From the NCBI GenBank assembly GCA_951217055.1, contig OX578276.1, forward strand, positions 153,831,482 to 153,895,481: a stretch of DNA of 64,000 nucleotides, written 5' to 3'. Made by a program: the position numbers and the translations under genes. The stretch is from Gerris lacustris (Eukaryota > Arthropoda > Insecta > Hemiptera > Gerridae). The notes beneath the pieces are model-generated. The model had not been told where the DNA came from. It worked only from the letters and a program-made list of their open reading frames with translations, and did not search any database. This document shows, piece by piece, positions 31,985-48,985 of the stretch (position 1 is the first letter of the stretch; each line of letters starts with the position of its first letter).

Positions 31985-32553
31985 CTTTATCTACGATTGA
32001 TTCGAAATATGAACATCATATCTCAGTTTAGATGCGTAGAAAGTGATTCTTTACGTACTTGTATTCATTGCGCATGCGCGTCTCATAGTTCTGAAGAATT
32101 CCTCTTCTTTACCACCCTAGGGCGGTAAAGAAGAGGAATTATTCGGCTTTACGCACGATTAGCAAGTTTGTTTACATTTAACAAAACTAATTTGCTGTTC
32201 TTTTATTAAAGTAACTGTTTCTATCAAGTTTTTAAAGTGAATCAAGTGACTGACGAAAATGTGGAGAATAATAATACTCCTCCAGAAATAATTAATTCGG
32301 CAAAAAATACAACTCAAGAATTAATGCCATCTTTATCAAGAGAGAGATACGAACTTACATAAAGCAAGTTTATTTTTTTCTGTATTTATTAATTAAATCT
32401 AACAATCGTAGATAAAGTACGGTACGCAACTCGTGCGAAAACGGCATTCTGCATTGCTCGTGTGGTTTTACCACCCTCGCTGTCGCTCGGGTGCAAACTC
32501 CACACTCGCATGCAACATGCTACTTTCCGCACTCGACGCGTAATGTACTATTA
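31985..32553 (+). mobile_element. Hairpin-bearing MITE, copy B
   Basis: Second copy of the element at 6272-6850 in the same orientation, sharing the order TTTATCTACGATTG, GCGCATGCGCGTCTCAT, the AATTCCTCTTCTTTACC hairpin, AATTAATTCGGCAAAAAATA, CAATCGTAGATAAA and CACTCGACGCGTAATG. The hairpin loop is CACCCTAGGGC here against CACACAGTGTGC in copy A, so pairing is kept while the loop varies. Confidence 0.78.
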
Positions 32554-32734
32554 CAATATTAACTAAACCAGCTGTTCTGTTTATAGTCAGTGTTGCCTTT
32601 TTTTGCATGATTCAGAAAACCTGACCAAGCGCTATCATTATTTTTCATCATATCGCTTACTCATCACATTTGATTCTTTTTTTTAGATTGTCTATCTTTA
32701 CTTTTTACTTTCTCATATAAAGAGAAAGTATTGT

Positions 32735-33050
32735 GATGGCGCGAAAATTCGATTTTGAGATTTTGATAGATTTACACGTTTTGAGGTCCCCTGAGTCCAA
32801 AAAAGTGGTTTTTAAAAAATGTCTGTCTTTCGTCTGTCTGTCGTCTGTCTGTCGTCTGTCTGTCGTCTGTCTGTCGTCTGTAGTCTGGGCAGACGCCTGG
32901 AGCCTAAACTACTGGGCAGATTTTGACGAAATTTGGCATACATGTTCAGAAAAATCATACCCTGAGGCGAAATCGAGAAATGAATTTTAGCTCCAAATTT
33001 AGGGGCGCTGCTCCCCAAAAACTCTGAAAAAACGTGAAAAAAAAATTATT
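32735..33050 (+). repeat. Dispersed repeat, copy 2 (related to 2490-2745)
   Basis: Shared blocks ACACGTTTTGAGGTCCCC, CAGACGCCTGGAGCCTAAAC and GAGGCGAAATCGAGA flank a (GTCTGTC)n tract at 32820-32882. The GACA/GTCT tract followed by 'ATTTTGACGAAATTTGGCATA' is a recurring layout in this genome. Confidence 0.75.
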
Positions 33051-33136
33051 TCTCGAAAACGGTACCGACGATTTTGATTAAAAAATTCTAAAATATAGTC
33101 CATTTAAATACGAATCCAACGATATAAGCTGTTTTC

Positions 33137-33213
33137 CCGGGAAAAATCTAGTTCCTGAGAAAAAACTTAAAATGCGGACCGAGAGAGCCCGGGTTCGATT
33201 CCCCGCCCGGGAG
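33137..33213 (+). tRNA. Possible tRNA-like pseudogene (weak)
   Basis: TCCCGGG near 33137 can pair with CCCGGGA near 33205 as a seven-bp acceptor stem. Before the latter is a T arm CCGGG-TTCGATT-CCCCG with four of five pairs. The region between has no convincing D or anticodon arm, so this may be only a tRNA 3'-half relic or chance. Confidence 0.22.
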
Positions 33214-33901
33214 GTTATTTTTATGATAAATTTTAATGAAATGCACAATAATAATTAAATTAACATACGAAAACTAATAAATGGAAAACACTGGGCTAAA
33301 TAATTATGAACTCATATATGAGAAAGTTTGTCTGAGTTGTCTCGGACCGATTTATTATATTTGTTATATAGTGTTAAAATCATGTAGTTAGTTAAAATAA
33401 TCATTAGTTGTCATTGTTATTATTATTATAATTTGGATTATTTAATCTTTGTTTAGATTTAAGTTCTTTATGTTCGTAATTTGGAACACTTGAGTGCGGT
33501 TAAGTAATAAGTGCAGGAATCCGTTGTTTTGCGCACCTACTATTTTGAGTGCGATAACAACTACTTTATCGGTCGTAGGAAAAATATCTTTGCCGTATAT
33601 TATATAGTTGATTTTGTTTTTGCACTAATTGTCAATTTGTGTCATTTTTTTTTGTCAAAAAAAAGTCCCCCTCCCCTTAAATCTTGAAAAAATGTATATC
33701 TTGAAGAACAGTTTGAGGAGGAAACTTCGGAGTGGTTCTCTTGCGTTTAGAGAACAAAAGTGTACTTAAAGCGTTTATTTTTAACTTAATAATATTAAAC
33801 GTTTTTGAAGTGTTCGTGGTTTAATAAGGCAATTTTTATTTAGAATCTTATTCGTTCTCGAGTATATTATTAATACAATTCAATGTAACTTTACCAATAA
33901 A

Positions 33902-35103
33902 TCTATATATATAAAATTAAAGTTTTGTCTGTACATTGGTCAGAATTGAACAATTTTTGGATACTTTTTCATTTTATACATTCTGAAAACCGAATCCGGC
34001 CTTAACTTTTTTCGTGTATGTGTGAATGTGTGTTTGTCTGTCGGCGCAAAACTAGCTAAGCGATATCGATTAATTTTTTTCAGAGATGAGGGCAAACATG
34101 TAGCGCAATTTGTAGGCTTGGTTTCATCGAAAAATATTAAGTAGAACCAAAGTTATTAACAATTTTATAAAATAAAATGTATAAAAAACAATACAAAATT
34201 GTTTGACCCACCGTAAACAAACCCCACAGACTCGCTATTCAAAACGTTTGGGTACTTCTAGACCACCTAGAGACTCGCAGTTTTTTGCGTTTGGTCGGAA
34301 ATTGGCCCAACCCGACTGGAAAAATCCGAAAAGTTAAAAAAATATATGTTTACCCCCCATAAAAAATTAAAGATGGTGGACGCACTTTAAAGTTTCTTTG
34401 GAGGCTTATTGTGGCTAAACGGTAAGTCGTATCGACAAGCTGATTGCGCTAGCAGTTACTGATTTTAAAAGATCTACAACTTTGGTCGTATGACTTTTTG
34501 TCGTAACTCCATCGGTTCTACCTTAAATAAGCTAAAATTGATTTTTTAAAAATATATTTGACTTTGAGGGCTTATGGCGTCCGCAATTGTTGACCGATTT
34601 AATTTCTGATTAGGGCGCTTACATCTTACACTAATGCTCTTTAAATCGAGTATTTAATATTTTATTAATTTTTCCCAGAACTAGAATTATTAAATATTTA
34701 CTGGTGCAACAGTCATAGTGAGAGAAGAGGCTGGTATAATTAAATTAATGCACCATCATGGTTGATGATTGTTCAATGACTTCCCAGTCTAATTGGTTTT
34801 GTCTACGTTTATTTTGTTATTTATTATATTTATTTAGCATTGTTCTTTTTATTGCTATATTACTTAGTTTCCATTGGTTATTTTTTAAATGTACAGATAG
34901 ACTCCAAACTACGATTTGGAGAGTATTATATTCTTAGTAATGGAATTAATAATGTGTAATATAGTCCTGATTTTATTCTTAGAAGGCTTTGGAAACCAAA
35001 ACTATTTAGGAATTTAATTAAATTGCTAGGCCTACATAATTATAGGAAACATAGCCACTAATAACTAGCATGAGCCCCGAGCGGAGCGCGGGGTGAAAGC
35101 TAG
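33902..35103 (+). mobile_element. Non-autonomous Helitron, 1.2 kb, intact ends
   Basis: It starts TCTATATATATAAAATTAAA after an A and ends with the hairpin CCCCGAGCGGAGCGCGGGG, then TGAAAGCTAG, followed by T. TC start, CTRR end, a GC-rich 3' hairpin about 10 bp upstream, and insertion between A and T without duplication all fit a Helitron. A decayed inverted relative is at 17443-17921. No Rep/helicase frame lies inside. Confidence 0.78.
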
Positions 35104-35560
35104 TCAAAAATAATGACATAAAGACAATGTCACATTAAACTACAACAGTTAGAAGCAACAAAACTTTTAAATTGCCGCCATATTGAAACTATTTGGCCGA
35201 TTGTGATACTGGTTAATGTTAAAAATTGTATACTATTTCAACCAATGTAAAAAGAATGTATTTTATAAAAATATACATATATGTTTGTGCGCATGTAGAC
35301 GAGTTGAAACTTTATATAAAACCTACAATGGGCTAATTATGGTTGACAATCCAAATTTCATTAAAATCGGACGTGTAATTTTTAAGATATGTTGGACACA
35401 AAAATTGAGCGACAGACACTAAACCAAAAATGTTCCCTGATACCCGAAACGGATTTCTGTTATGGAATTTTTGAAATCGAAGACATACAAAAAATTCGTT
35501 CTTCAAAACGATCACATAGCTTCTGTTACCTTCGGTAATTTCGGAAGCAAAATAACTTTT
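35104..35560 (+). repeat. Dispersed repeat of the 'GGATTTCTGTCTTGG' family
   Basis: GGGCTAATTATGG, CCAAATTTCATTAAAATCGG, TTGAGCGACAGAC, AAAAATGTTCCCTGAT, GAAACGGATTTCTGTTATGG and TAGCTTCTGTTACCTTCGGT parallel 3720-4115 in order. No coding frame. Confidence 0.7.
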
Positions 35561-36399
35561 TTGGGCTCAGGGGTCCTAAAAACATGTAAATTCATTAAAA
35601 TCTCTAAATTGAATTCTCGTGCCTTCACAATATTTCTCTCTAGGTTAAACTAAATTAGTTAAAATAGTGCTAAATATATCAGCTGGTTAAGGAAAACCTC
35701 ATAGATAAAAGAAAATGAGGTATTTGAGCCCCATGTCATCATTCACTGAATTTAGCCAGTTTTCTCTTCAACTTGTCATTGTCATCCCTCCTTATTTCCC
35801 TTTCACTGATAATATTCACTCCCCCCCCCCCTTGATAATATTACAAATCAAATTGATCCCACAAACATGATAATATCAAGCATAAAACAGTAATAGGTCA
35901 ATTTGTTAAGATGAGGTACAAGAGTATAAGATATTTTTTTTATAAGAAACAAAAATCCCAAATATTTTTACTTTTCTTTATGAAATTAAATACGTTTTAT
36001 AATCACACACAATAAATAAATGAATAATAATACATAAAAATAAAAACCACAAAAAGAAACAAAATGTATAAACGAAATGTGTAAAAAAAAAATAAATAAA
36101 TAAATACTAATAAATAAAACAAATCTTTCTCTTTATCAACCGCGCTACAAGCTTTTTACAAAATAAAGAAGGAATAATATATAAATATAAAAAAAAATGC
36201 ATGTATCTAAATGAATATAATATATTGTTATATTTAATAAAAAAAGAAATGAGTGTTGTAGAATGTTCTCGAGGCAAGAGAACGGGATGAGAAATATCAC
36301 GAGTCCCTTTATACTTGTTAATATAATAAAATAAAATAATAATATATTAAACATTATAACAACACCCTTATTAATTCTAACACTCGAAATACTACAAAA
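35561..36399. other. Unassigned AT-rich DNA
   Basis: Only simple A/T-rich sequence and a short C run (about 35820) are seen. Confidence 0.45.
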
Positions 36400-36872
<473 letters not shown>

Positions 36873-37190
36873 CACGGAGAGAAAATTATGCTAAATAGTC
36901 AGTATAACTTATTCTGCCACCATTTTTCAACCGCGTACTAGTCGAAAAAATTCATTCCCATACTGAGGTGCAGTATAGGCCTATTCTGCGACCCAGCATA
37001 GACGTTTTCAGACTGCGTAGCAGTTGATGGTATACTGGAGTCAAGTCGAACATATCATTCAACTCCTGTGCAGCATAACCACTAAACTGTTTCGCAGTTT
37101 AAAACACCCCTATACTGCAATGCAGTATAGTTTGACTCGGCTCGGTCGCAGTATTGTTGTTTCCAGAATCGTGGCAGCCGAAAAAATTAA
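36873..37190. repeat. Left subterminal repeats of the transposon
   Basis: After the TIR come CTGAGGTGCAGTAT, CTGCGTAGCAGTTG, CTGTGCAGCAT, CTGTTTCGCAGTTT, CTGCAATGCAGTAT and CTCGGTCGCAGTAT, often followed by GTCGAA or GACT. They form imperfect palindromes of the shape ACTG-N-GCAGT. In CACTA elements such arrays bind the accessory protein. The same motif fills the right end. Confidence 0.72.
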
Positions 37191-38094
37191 TTAATAAAGC
37201 ATAAAGGCAGTTGAAAATATTTAGTTTCAACTGGAATTCAGCATACCTCATAAGTACATTTATTACTATTTTTAATGAAATAGTTAATAAAACAAATAGT
37301 TAACTACGGTACGTTACATATTATTATTATTATTACATATATATAAATGTTCTGGAGGTAGTTTTGAAATAATTTAACAGTGTTTTAGGGGTACATTTAT
37401 TTAGTACAGATTTTTTCTTGGGTAACCTAATCTAATCTATATGGTGTGTTTATTGGTTTTATTTTTCTTTACTTGAATAGTAATGTGTATAAGAACCGTT
37501 ACGATTCAGAGGTTATATAGGTATTAAAAGTTTAAAAAAATACCCTTTGACTTAAGAGGATTAGACCTTTTTAGGAGAATCAGAAAAAACCATTATACTT
37601 ATGCTTATGAAAGATAAATTTTAACGGTTATTCAAACCCTCAGTAAGGTTAAAATTTACCTGAATTGAACACTGGAACTGGCATAGTATTTGGGAAGTAA
37701 TTTTGTATATATAGAAAGTATGCGTCAACCCCTCTTGGGCCGTTATGAAGCTTACTAATCTTTTAGACCATCCAAAAAATTACAAATAAATTTTGGAACT
37801 GCTAAAGTTTGAAGAGAATATTGTCAGACAGCAAAAATAACTATTGACAATATTATTATTGATTATAAGTGAGCATTAGAGACTATATTTAAACTTAGAA
37901 AGTATATACACATGATAATCTTCATCGTCTATAAGAACTAAGTTAATATAGACTGTGTGAAAACTGTAGTATCCACCTAAATAAACGATTCTCCCCTACG
38001 TTCTAGCTATGAAATAGAATAAAAGAGAATAGATTTGTATTTGCGTATAAAAACATGATTATAGTATATAGGTATTGAAAAATCAATCCTACAC
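37191..38094. other. Transposon 5' non-coding region
   Basis: AT-rich sequence between subterminal repeats and promoter, with no supported gene. Confidence 0.5.
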
Positions 38095-38450
38095 GTGGTT
38101 TATTTTGTCGTTCGGAACAATGTGCATAACTCTGTTAATGAAAAAAAAGGTTTGTCTCGTCGAATAGATAAAATTAGAATTTTTTCCTATCCTAAAATTC
38201 AAATTTTAATTTTAAAGGGCACGTTTACGCGAGCGTTGCGCACGAACGCTTGGGCAGACAAAGTTGTCCGGCAAACTCGTTCTGAGCATTGGTAAAATGA
38301 ACATGTGCACAAAATTTCATCAAAATCGGTCAACTTGTACTCAAGTTATCGTCATATTATGTTTCAGACACACCGTCAAATACGTAGCATATTTTGTTGA
38401 ATAAAATTTAGGAAGCTCGCTATGTTCGCTTCAATTAAACTCGTGATTTA
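38095..38450 (+). repeat. Foldback-family half copy inside the transposon
   Basis: GTTTGTCTCGTCGAATAGATA, TTTACGCGAGCGTTGCGC, AAAATCGGTCAACTTGTACT, CAAGTTATCGTCA and AGGAAGCTCGCTATGTTCGC follow the order of the right arm at 62190-62491. A (GACA)n tract is lacking here. It shows a younger insertion upstream of the transposon promoter. Confidence 0.75.
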
Positions 38451-38519
38451 TGAAAATGCATTTATTACTTAGAATGCGTTAAAAAAATACTACGTAAAAT
38501 GAGTCACTAATAAAAAAGA

Positions 38520-38710
38520 TCATCAACTGTGACTCAGTTGAAGATAAGGCAGGTGCATTTCAAGTCAACTGCGACCAAGTATAAGTACTTTGTCTTAACT
38601 GTGTATCAGTTGAACAAAATACGTCTTCGACTGCCTCCGAGCTGAAGGGCCGGTGGTAGGTGGGGGGAACCCTATATAAAGGTTACCCCAGCTGAACGGA
38701 AGTCATTCTT
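38520..38710 (+). promoter_or_regulatory. Core promoter of the transposon gene with subterminal-type motifs upstream
   Basis: TATATAAA at 38673-38680 is followed 32 bp later (first T to A) by an arthropod initiator TCATTC (38703-38708). Just upstream, 38527-38640 holds CAACTGTGACTCAGTTGA, CAACTGCGACC, AACTGTGTATCAGTTGA and CGACTGCCTCC, the same CTG..CAGT motif found at the element ends. This suggests that the protein binding the ends also acts on its own promoter, as known for Spm TNPA. Confidence 0.65.
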
Positions 38711-38794
38711 CAGTTGTGCTTCCTACATTACAGATCATTGCTTTAGAGTTCTTTACACTTCTATATCATTTTAATCTTTACATATTGTCTATAT

Positions 38795-43445
<4,651 letters not shown>

Positions 43446-43479
43446 TGCGTAAGGAAACAACATTGTAACAACTGTCATC

Positions 43480-45963
43480 ATGCTATCGTGCCACGATTGT
43501 AAACATAGATTCAAATCTGTAAGCGATCTTATAGTTCATATCAAACGTATGCACCTTGACTTTTCACCAGGGGACAATCTTTCGTTGCGCTGTGGCGAGC
43601 CAGGCTGCTACAGAGTATGTGGCAGCTTGTATACCTTGCGTTATCATTTAAAGTCTGAACATTGTGCCACTTCTCCAAGTGGTGTCGCGCCCTCTTTAAA
43701 CAACGTGGTCTGTGAAAGGAATGGGAACGAGGTAGGAGAAGGTATTAAAGACTCAGAAATAAATATCTCACAAGATGAGACGGTTAATGGGGAAAACTTA
43801 CGCTTTGATTTTTCGCCCGAAAATTTAAAAAAAATATTTTTAGATACAGCTGCTAAGATGTTTAGCAAGCTACAGGCCAACCCACAAATACCCCTTAATT
43901 ACATTCAGTTATTTTATAATAGGTATGAAGAATATATGAAAGACTCGTTTTGTTTTGTGTTAAATCGATTTGCAGAAGACAGTGCTAGAGATGGCACTTG
44001 TAATCACTTAGGGCCATTCACTGAAACTTTATTAGGATCCATAACACAGTGCAATGAAACTTTCCGCAGTCAACACCTCCGACTTAATTTTTACACTAAT
44101 ATTGGAACTTACATTCCCCCAAAACAGAAATTTATAATGAATCGTCCAGTGGCCGGACGAGGTGGTACAACTAAACTTGGGCCTTGTTTTGCTTCCTTTG
44201 TTCCATTGAGAAATGTTTTTAAAAAGGTTTTATCAATTCCTGGTCTTTTAAAAGAAATTGATAGTTACATAAATTTTTGCCAAAACTTCCCTTTCCCGAT
44301 GAATATAATTCAAGGTAGTGCATGGCAGAAAACGTACTCAAACCATCATTTAAATGCAAATGAGAAGTTATACCCTCTTACACTTTATTTTGACGATTTT
44401 GAAACATCAAATCCCCTTGGTAGTCACTCATCCATTCACAAGTTGGGAGCAGTGTACGTATCCATGCCTTGCATTCCGCCAAAATATGCTTCCAAGCTTA
44501 ACTATATATTCTTGGGTCTTCTGTTTCATTCCTCGGATAGGGCTGTTTCCAAAGGTAACGAGAAAATATTTGCAAGTGTAATAGACGAGCTAAATTATTT
44601 AGCTAATACTGGAGTAGAAATTGCTGTTGACAGTTTCACTGGCACTGTTAAATTCAGATTAGCTTGTATAACCGGAGATAATTTGGGATTAAACTCGATC
44701 CTGGGCTTTACCGAAAGTTTTAGCGCCTCTCATTACTGCCGGATATGTAAAGGAGGCAAACGTGAGCTAGCTAAGCTTACGCGTGAGAAATCAGATTTTC
44801 TTAGAAATATGGAAAATTACAATGAGGACTTGCAAAGTGATAACGTTTCAGCTACGGGCATTAAGGAAAGGTGTGTCTGGTTAAAAGTCAAAGGTTTTAA
44901 GTTATTTCAACATGTAGCTGTAGATATTATGCATGATTTATTGGAAGGTGTTTGTCAATATGTTATGACCCTTGTGATAAATTCTTTAATAAGAGATAAA
45001 CTATTCTCTTTGAATTACTTGAACGATCACATCGTTTTGTTTGATTATGGCCCAGATTCAGGCTCAAAGCCTCAACCTTTGGTCTGGCAATCTGGTGGAA
45101 TAAAATGGAGAATGTCATCAGCAGAATGCTTGACATTCCTTAGGTATTTCTCACTATTTGTAGGAACAAAAATCCCATTGGGCAATAAATATTGGGCTTT
45201 GTTTTTGCTTTTGAGGCGAATAATGTCCACTTGTATGACGGATGCCGTGTCTCCCTACCTTCCTGAGAACCTGGCTCAATATGTAAGTGATTTCAATAAA
45301 CTGTACTTGAAATTATCTTGTCGTGATAGGTTACAACCGAAATTTCACAACTTGATACATTATCCTTCAATGTTAAAAAAATTTGGCCCTTTGAGACCTT
45401 TGTGGTCTATGAGGTTTGAGGCAAAACATAGAATACTTAAAGTGGCTGCTCGAGCCACAGGCAATAGGATAAATATAACAAAAACCATTAGCGTGCGTCA
45501 TCAATTGCAGTTAAACGACATGCTCCTGGCTAATACACTCCCTGATACATTTAAACCGGCCAAATATCACAAATTATGTCCCTCTCTGTTGTGCGCCCTA
45601 AAAACAAAATTTAAATTGCCATCCTGTAACACCCTATATGGTGTCGTTAGTGTGGAGTTGGAAGGTATAGTGTACCGACCAAACCAACTTATTTGCATTG
45701 GCTTGGATGAAGAACGATTTAATTTGCCCAAATTCTTTTATATTGAACATATTTACATAGATAGTAAGACCCAAAATATTTTTTTAACCGGAAAAGAAAT
45801 GTTTACGATTGACTTTGATGATCACTTCTTTGCCTATGAAGTCGAGGAAGGGAGACTCGACATGTCCTATAGACTTCAGGATACATGCTTCATCTTCCCA
45901 AATCTAATGTGTTCATTGCCCAATGGGAAAATATATGTGGTTTTTAGAAATTCCATAGATTAG
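43480..45963 (+). CDS. CACTA-like transposase, 827 aa, intronless and intact
   Basis: Starts 34 bp after the stop of gene 1 on the same strand. Two zinc fingers open the protein: C4-C7-H20-H25 (CX2CX12HX4H) and C38-C43-H56-H61. A charged linker follows. The catalytic part has YFDDFETSNPLGSH (D305/D306), TGDNLGLNSILGF (D400), a CRIC Cys pair (~420-423), DIMHDLLEGVCQYVM (H485, E489) and SMRFEAKHRILK (E647). This D...GD...CxxC...MHDLxEG...FEAKH layout is shared by large transposase-like proteins of animals and parallels plant tnp2. Which Glu completes the DDE triad is uncertain (E489 or E647). There is no stop or frameshift, so activity is possible. The first ATG is the obvious start, being just before finger 1. 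It could be translated from the gene 1 mRNA by reinitiation or from its own transcript. Confidence 0.8.
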   Translation: MLSCHDCKHRFKSVSDLIVHIKRMHLDFSPGDNLSLRCGEPGCYRVCGSLYTLRYHLKSEHCATSPSGVAPSLNNVVCERNGNEVGEGIKDSEINISQDETVNGENLRFDFSPENLKKIFLDTAAKMFSKLQANPQIPLNYIQLFYNRYEEYMKDSFCFVLNRFAEDSARDGTCNHLGPFTETLLGSITQCNETFRSQHLRLNFYTNIGTYIPPKQKFIMNRPVAGRGGTTKLGPCFASFVPLRNVFKKVLSIPGLLKEIDSYINFCQNFPFPMNIIQGSAWQKTYSNHHLNANEKLYPLTLYFDDFETSNPLGSHSSIHKLGAVYVSMPCIPPKYASKLNYIFLGLLFHSSDRAVSKGNEKIFASVIDELNYLANTGVEIAVDSFTGTVKFRLACITGDNLGLNSILGFTESFSASHYCRICKGGKRELAKLTREKSDFLRNMENYNEDLQSDNVSATGIKERCVWLKVKGFKLFQHVAVDIMHDLLEGVCQYVMTLVINSLIRDKLFSLNYLNDHIVLFDYGPDSGSKPQPLVWQSGGIKWRMSSAECLTFLRYFSLFVGTKIPLGNKYWALFLLLRRIMSTCMTDAVSPYLPENLAQYVSDFNKLYLKLSCRDRLQPKFHNLIHYPSMLKKFGPLRPLWSMRFEAKHRILKVAARATGNRINITKTISVRHQLQLNDMLLANTLPDTFKPAKYHKLCPSLLCALKTKFKLPSCNTLYGVVSVELEGIVYRPNQLICIGLDEERFNLPKFFYIEHIYIDSKTQNIFLTGKEMFTIDFDDHFFAYEVEEGRLDMSYRLQDTCFIFPNLMCSLPNGKIYVVFRNSID

Positions 45964-46151
45964 TAATTGATACATTAAGTGTCTTCTTAGTGTACATAAT
46001 TATTAAGAGCAATGTAACCTAATATTTCAAATGTATAACAAAATTAACAAAATGGTTATGAATAATATTTTTATCTTTAAATAAGAAAAGATAAGGTCAC
46101 AAGAATTACAATGAATAGTAATTGTGATCAAACTATTCAATTATTAGAATG

Positions 46152-46157
46152 AATAAA
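46152..46157 (+). terminator. Candidate poly(A) signal AATAAA after the transposase
   Basis: AATAAA about 190 bp past the transposase stop, in AT-rich sequence. Other A/T variants are nearby, so the used site is uncertain. Confidence 0.4.
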
Positions 46158-46229
46158 AATATAATTTTGCACCACAAATGATAAATATGTTAATTATTGT
46201 AAGACTATTACAAAGTAAAATCAACAGAT

Positions 46230-47180
<951 letters not shown>

Positions 47181-48505
47181 ATATTGGATTTTAATTAAAT
47201 TTTATTTTATACTTATGTTGGACGTAATATATAATTGTAAATTTGTATTCATAAAAATAATAATAATAAAATTTTTTATGTAAAATCAAATCTGCCTCTT
47301 ACATGTTTTTCTTCTAATTTAAAATATTACAATTATTTTTAAAGTCCTAATTTTAGGACTTAAGAATTAAGTAATATTTTAATAATACAGCAGCAGCTTA
47401 GATGAAAATAAAGGTTGTATGCAGTCGGGGGTAAGCATTGGCGTAACGCCTGCTCTACTGTTCCCAAATTTGGAGCAGTTGTGTTCCCAAATTTGGAGCA
47501 GTTAAGCAGAAGCTAAAGCTTACTCTCTCGACAGCATACCACCTTATATTTCATCTGGGCTGCAGCTGAAAGTATTCCCCTTTCCAACCAAACTTCAGTC
47601 GACACAACTGCTGTGTAGCAGTTGAAGTACAACTGCCAAGAAGTATAATACTACTGTGGCCTAGTAAGTAATAGTAAGAAGTAATATATTACGCTGCATA
47701 GCAGTTGCAATTAAACTGACAAGCAGTACAATACTACTGTGGTCTAGTATAAGAAATAATATATTACGCTGCATAGCAGTAGCAATTAAACTGACAAGCA
47801 GTACAATACTACTGTGGTCTAGTATAAGAAATAATATATTACGCTGCATAACAGTTGCAATTAAACTGACTAGCAGTACAATACTGCTGTGGGCTGGTAT
47901 AATAAATAGAATATTACGCTGCATAGCGGTAGAAAATTGAGGGAGGCAGTTGAAATTCAACTGACTAGAAGTACAATACTGCTGTAGGCTGGTACAATAA
48001 ATAAAATATTACGCTGCATAGCGGTAGAAAATTGAGGGAGGCAGTTGAAATTCAACTGACTAGAAGTACAATACTGCTGTAGGCTGGTACAATAAATAAA
48101 ATATTACGCTGCATAGCGGTAGAAATTTACTTGTTTGACTGATTCACAGTTCAAAATGAACGTGAACGTGACGCTTGGACTGCACCATTGGACTGCGTCA
48201 CAGTTGAAAATGAACGTGAATATGTCTTTCGACTGCTCCATTCGACTGCTACACAGTCAAAAATGAACGTGAATGTGTCACATTCACCTACTCTATTCGG
48301 TTGCCTCGCAGTATAGCGTTACACTAAGTTTCAGCATAAAAAGTATCGATATATCGAAATGTTCGATATATACACTCAGCTGAGTCACAGTATAATGGCC
48401 GCAGTATAGACTTCGACTGGAAGACCTCCTACGTTCAACCTTATTTACACGCAGCATCATTTCGACTGCGTATAAGTCGAAAAAAGTCCTTTTTTTCTCT
48501 CAGTG
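47181..48505. repeat. Right subterminal repeats: ~70-95-bp tandem units and CTG..CAGT motifs
   Basis: From about 47640 to 48125 six units contain ATATTACGCTGCATAGC(A/G)GT, TTAAACTGAC and AGTACAATACT(A/G)CTGT; the first are ~75 bp, the later ones ~93 bp with an extra GAGGGAGGCAGTTGAAATTC. Then CTGATTCACAGTTC, CTGCGTCACAGTTG, CTGCTACACAGTC, CTGAGTCACAGTAT and CTGCGTATAAGTCG lead to the TIR. It is longer than the left subterminal region, as in many CACTA elements. Confidence 0.8.
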
Positions 48506-48521
48506 CACACACAAATATTAT

Positions 48522-48828
48522 GTAGTTGGCGTGTCCTAAAAATAAGGTCTCCATATTTTAAAAAAATCAAAAATAGGTTTATTAAAAAAAAAAAAAAATG
48601 TCATGATAAGTGTTATTTTTCAACATAATTGCTATTCACTTGGATGCACTTTTCAAGGTGCACTGGAAATTTTTATGCCCTCTTCATAAAAATTCGCCGC
48701 CAGCTTTTTTTCCAGGTACTTCTTTTTACACATCCTCTTCTGTAGCCATCATTCTTCCTCCAAAATGTTTCTTCAGGACCAAGAACAAGTGGAAGTCCGA
48801 CGGGGCATGATCTGGGCTGTGAAGAAGA
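48522..48828 (-). pseudogene. Mariner transposase C-terminal fragment
   Basis: Minus-strand frames read HSPDHAPSDFHLFLVLKKHF and GGRMMATEEDV, the mariner 'YSPDLAPSDYHLF' block containing the third catalytic Asp. After a stop or frameshift comes FPVHLEKCIQVNSNYVEK, the usual C-terminus. At the low-coordinate end, GTTGGCGTGTCCTAAAAAT looks like the element's 3' terminal repeat, preceded by TA. The N-terminal two thirds are lost where the repeat at 48829 begins. Confidence 0.8.
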
Positions 48829-48985
48829 ATTGAGCGACAGACAGACGCGGAACCAAAAATGATCCCTGATGTCTGAAAGGGATTTCTGTCTTGGAATTTT
48901 TGCAATCGAAGACCAAATATTTTCGTTCTTCAGAACGACCACGTAGCTTCCGTTACCTTCGGTAAGCTCGGAAGCAAAAATTGAA
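48829..48985 (+). repeat. 'GGATTTCTGTCTTGG' repeat fragment
   Basis: TTGAGCGACAGACAGACGCG, AAAATGATCCCTGATGTCTG, GGATTTCTGTCTTGGAAT and CTTCCGTTACCTTCGGTAAG, as in 58260-58397. It truncates the mariner relic. Confidence 0.8.

Noticed and set aside
33137..33213. A full tRNA gene
   Set aside because: Acceptor and T arm can pair but no D or anticodon arm is convincing; kept only as a low-confidence relic.
43480..45963. Reading the 827-aa zinc-finger protein as a host gene
   Set aside because: It sits between transposon ends and subterminal repeats, beside a typical partner gene, and carries transposase-type acidic and Cys motifs.
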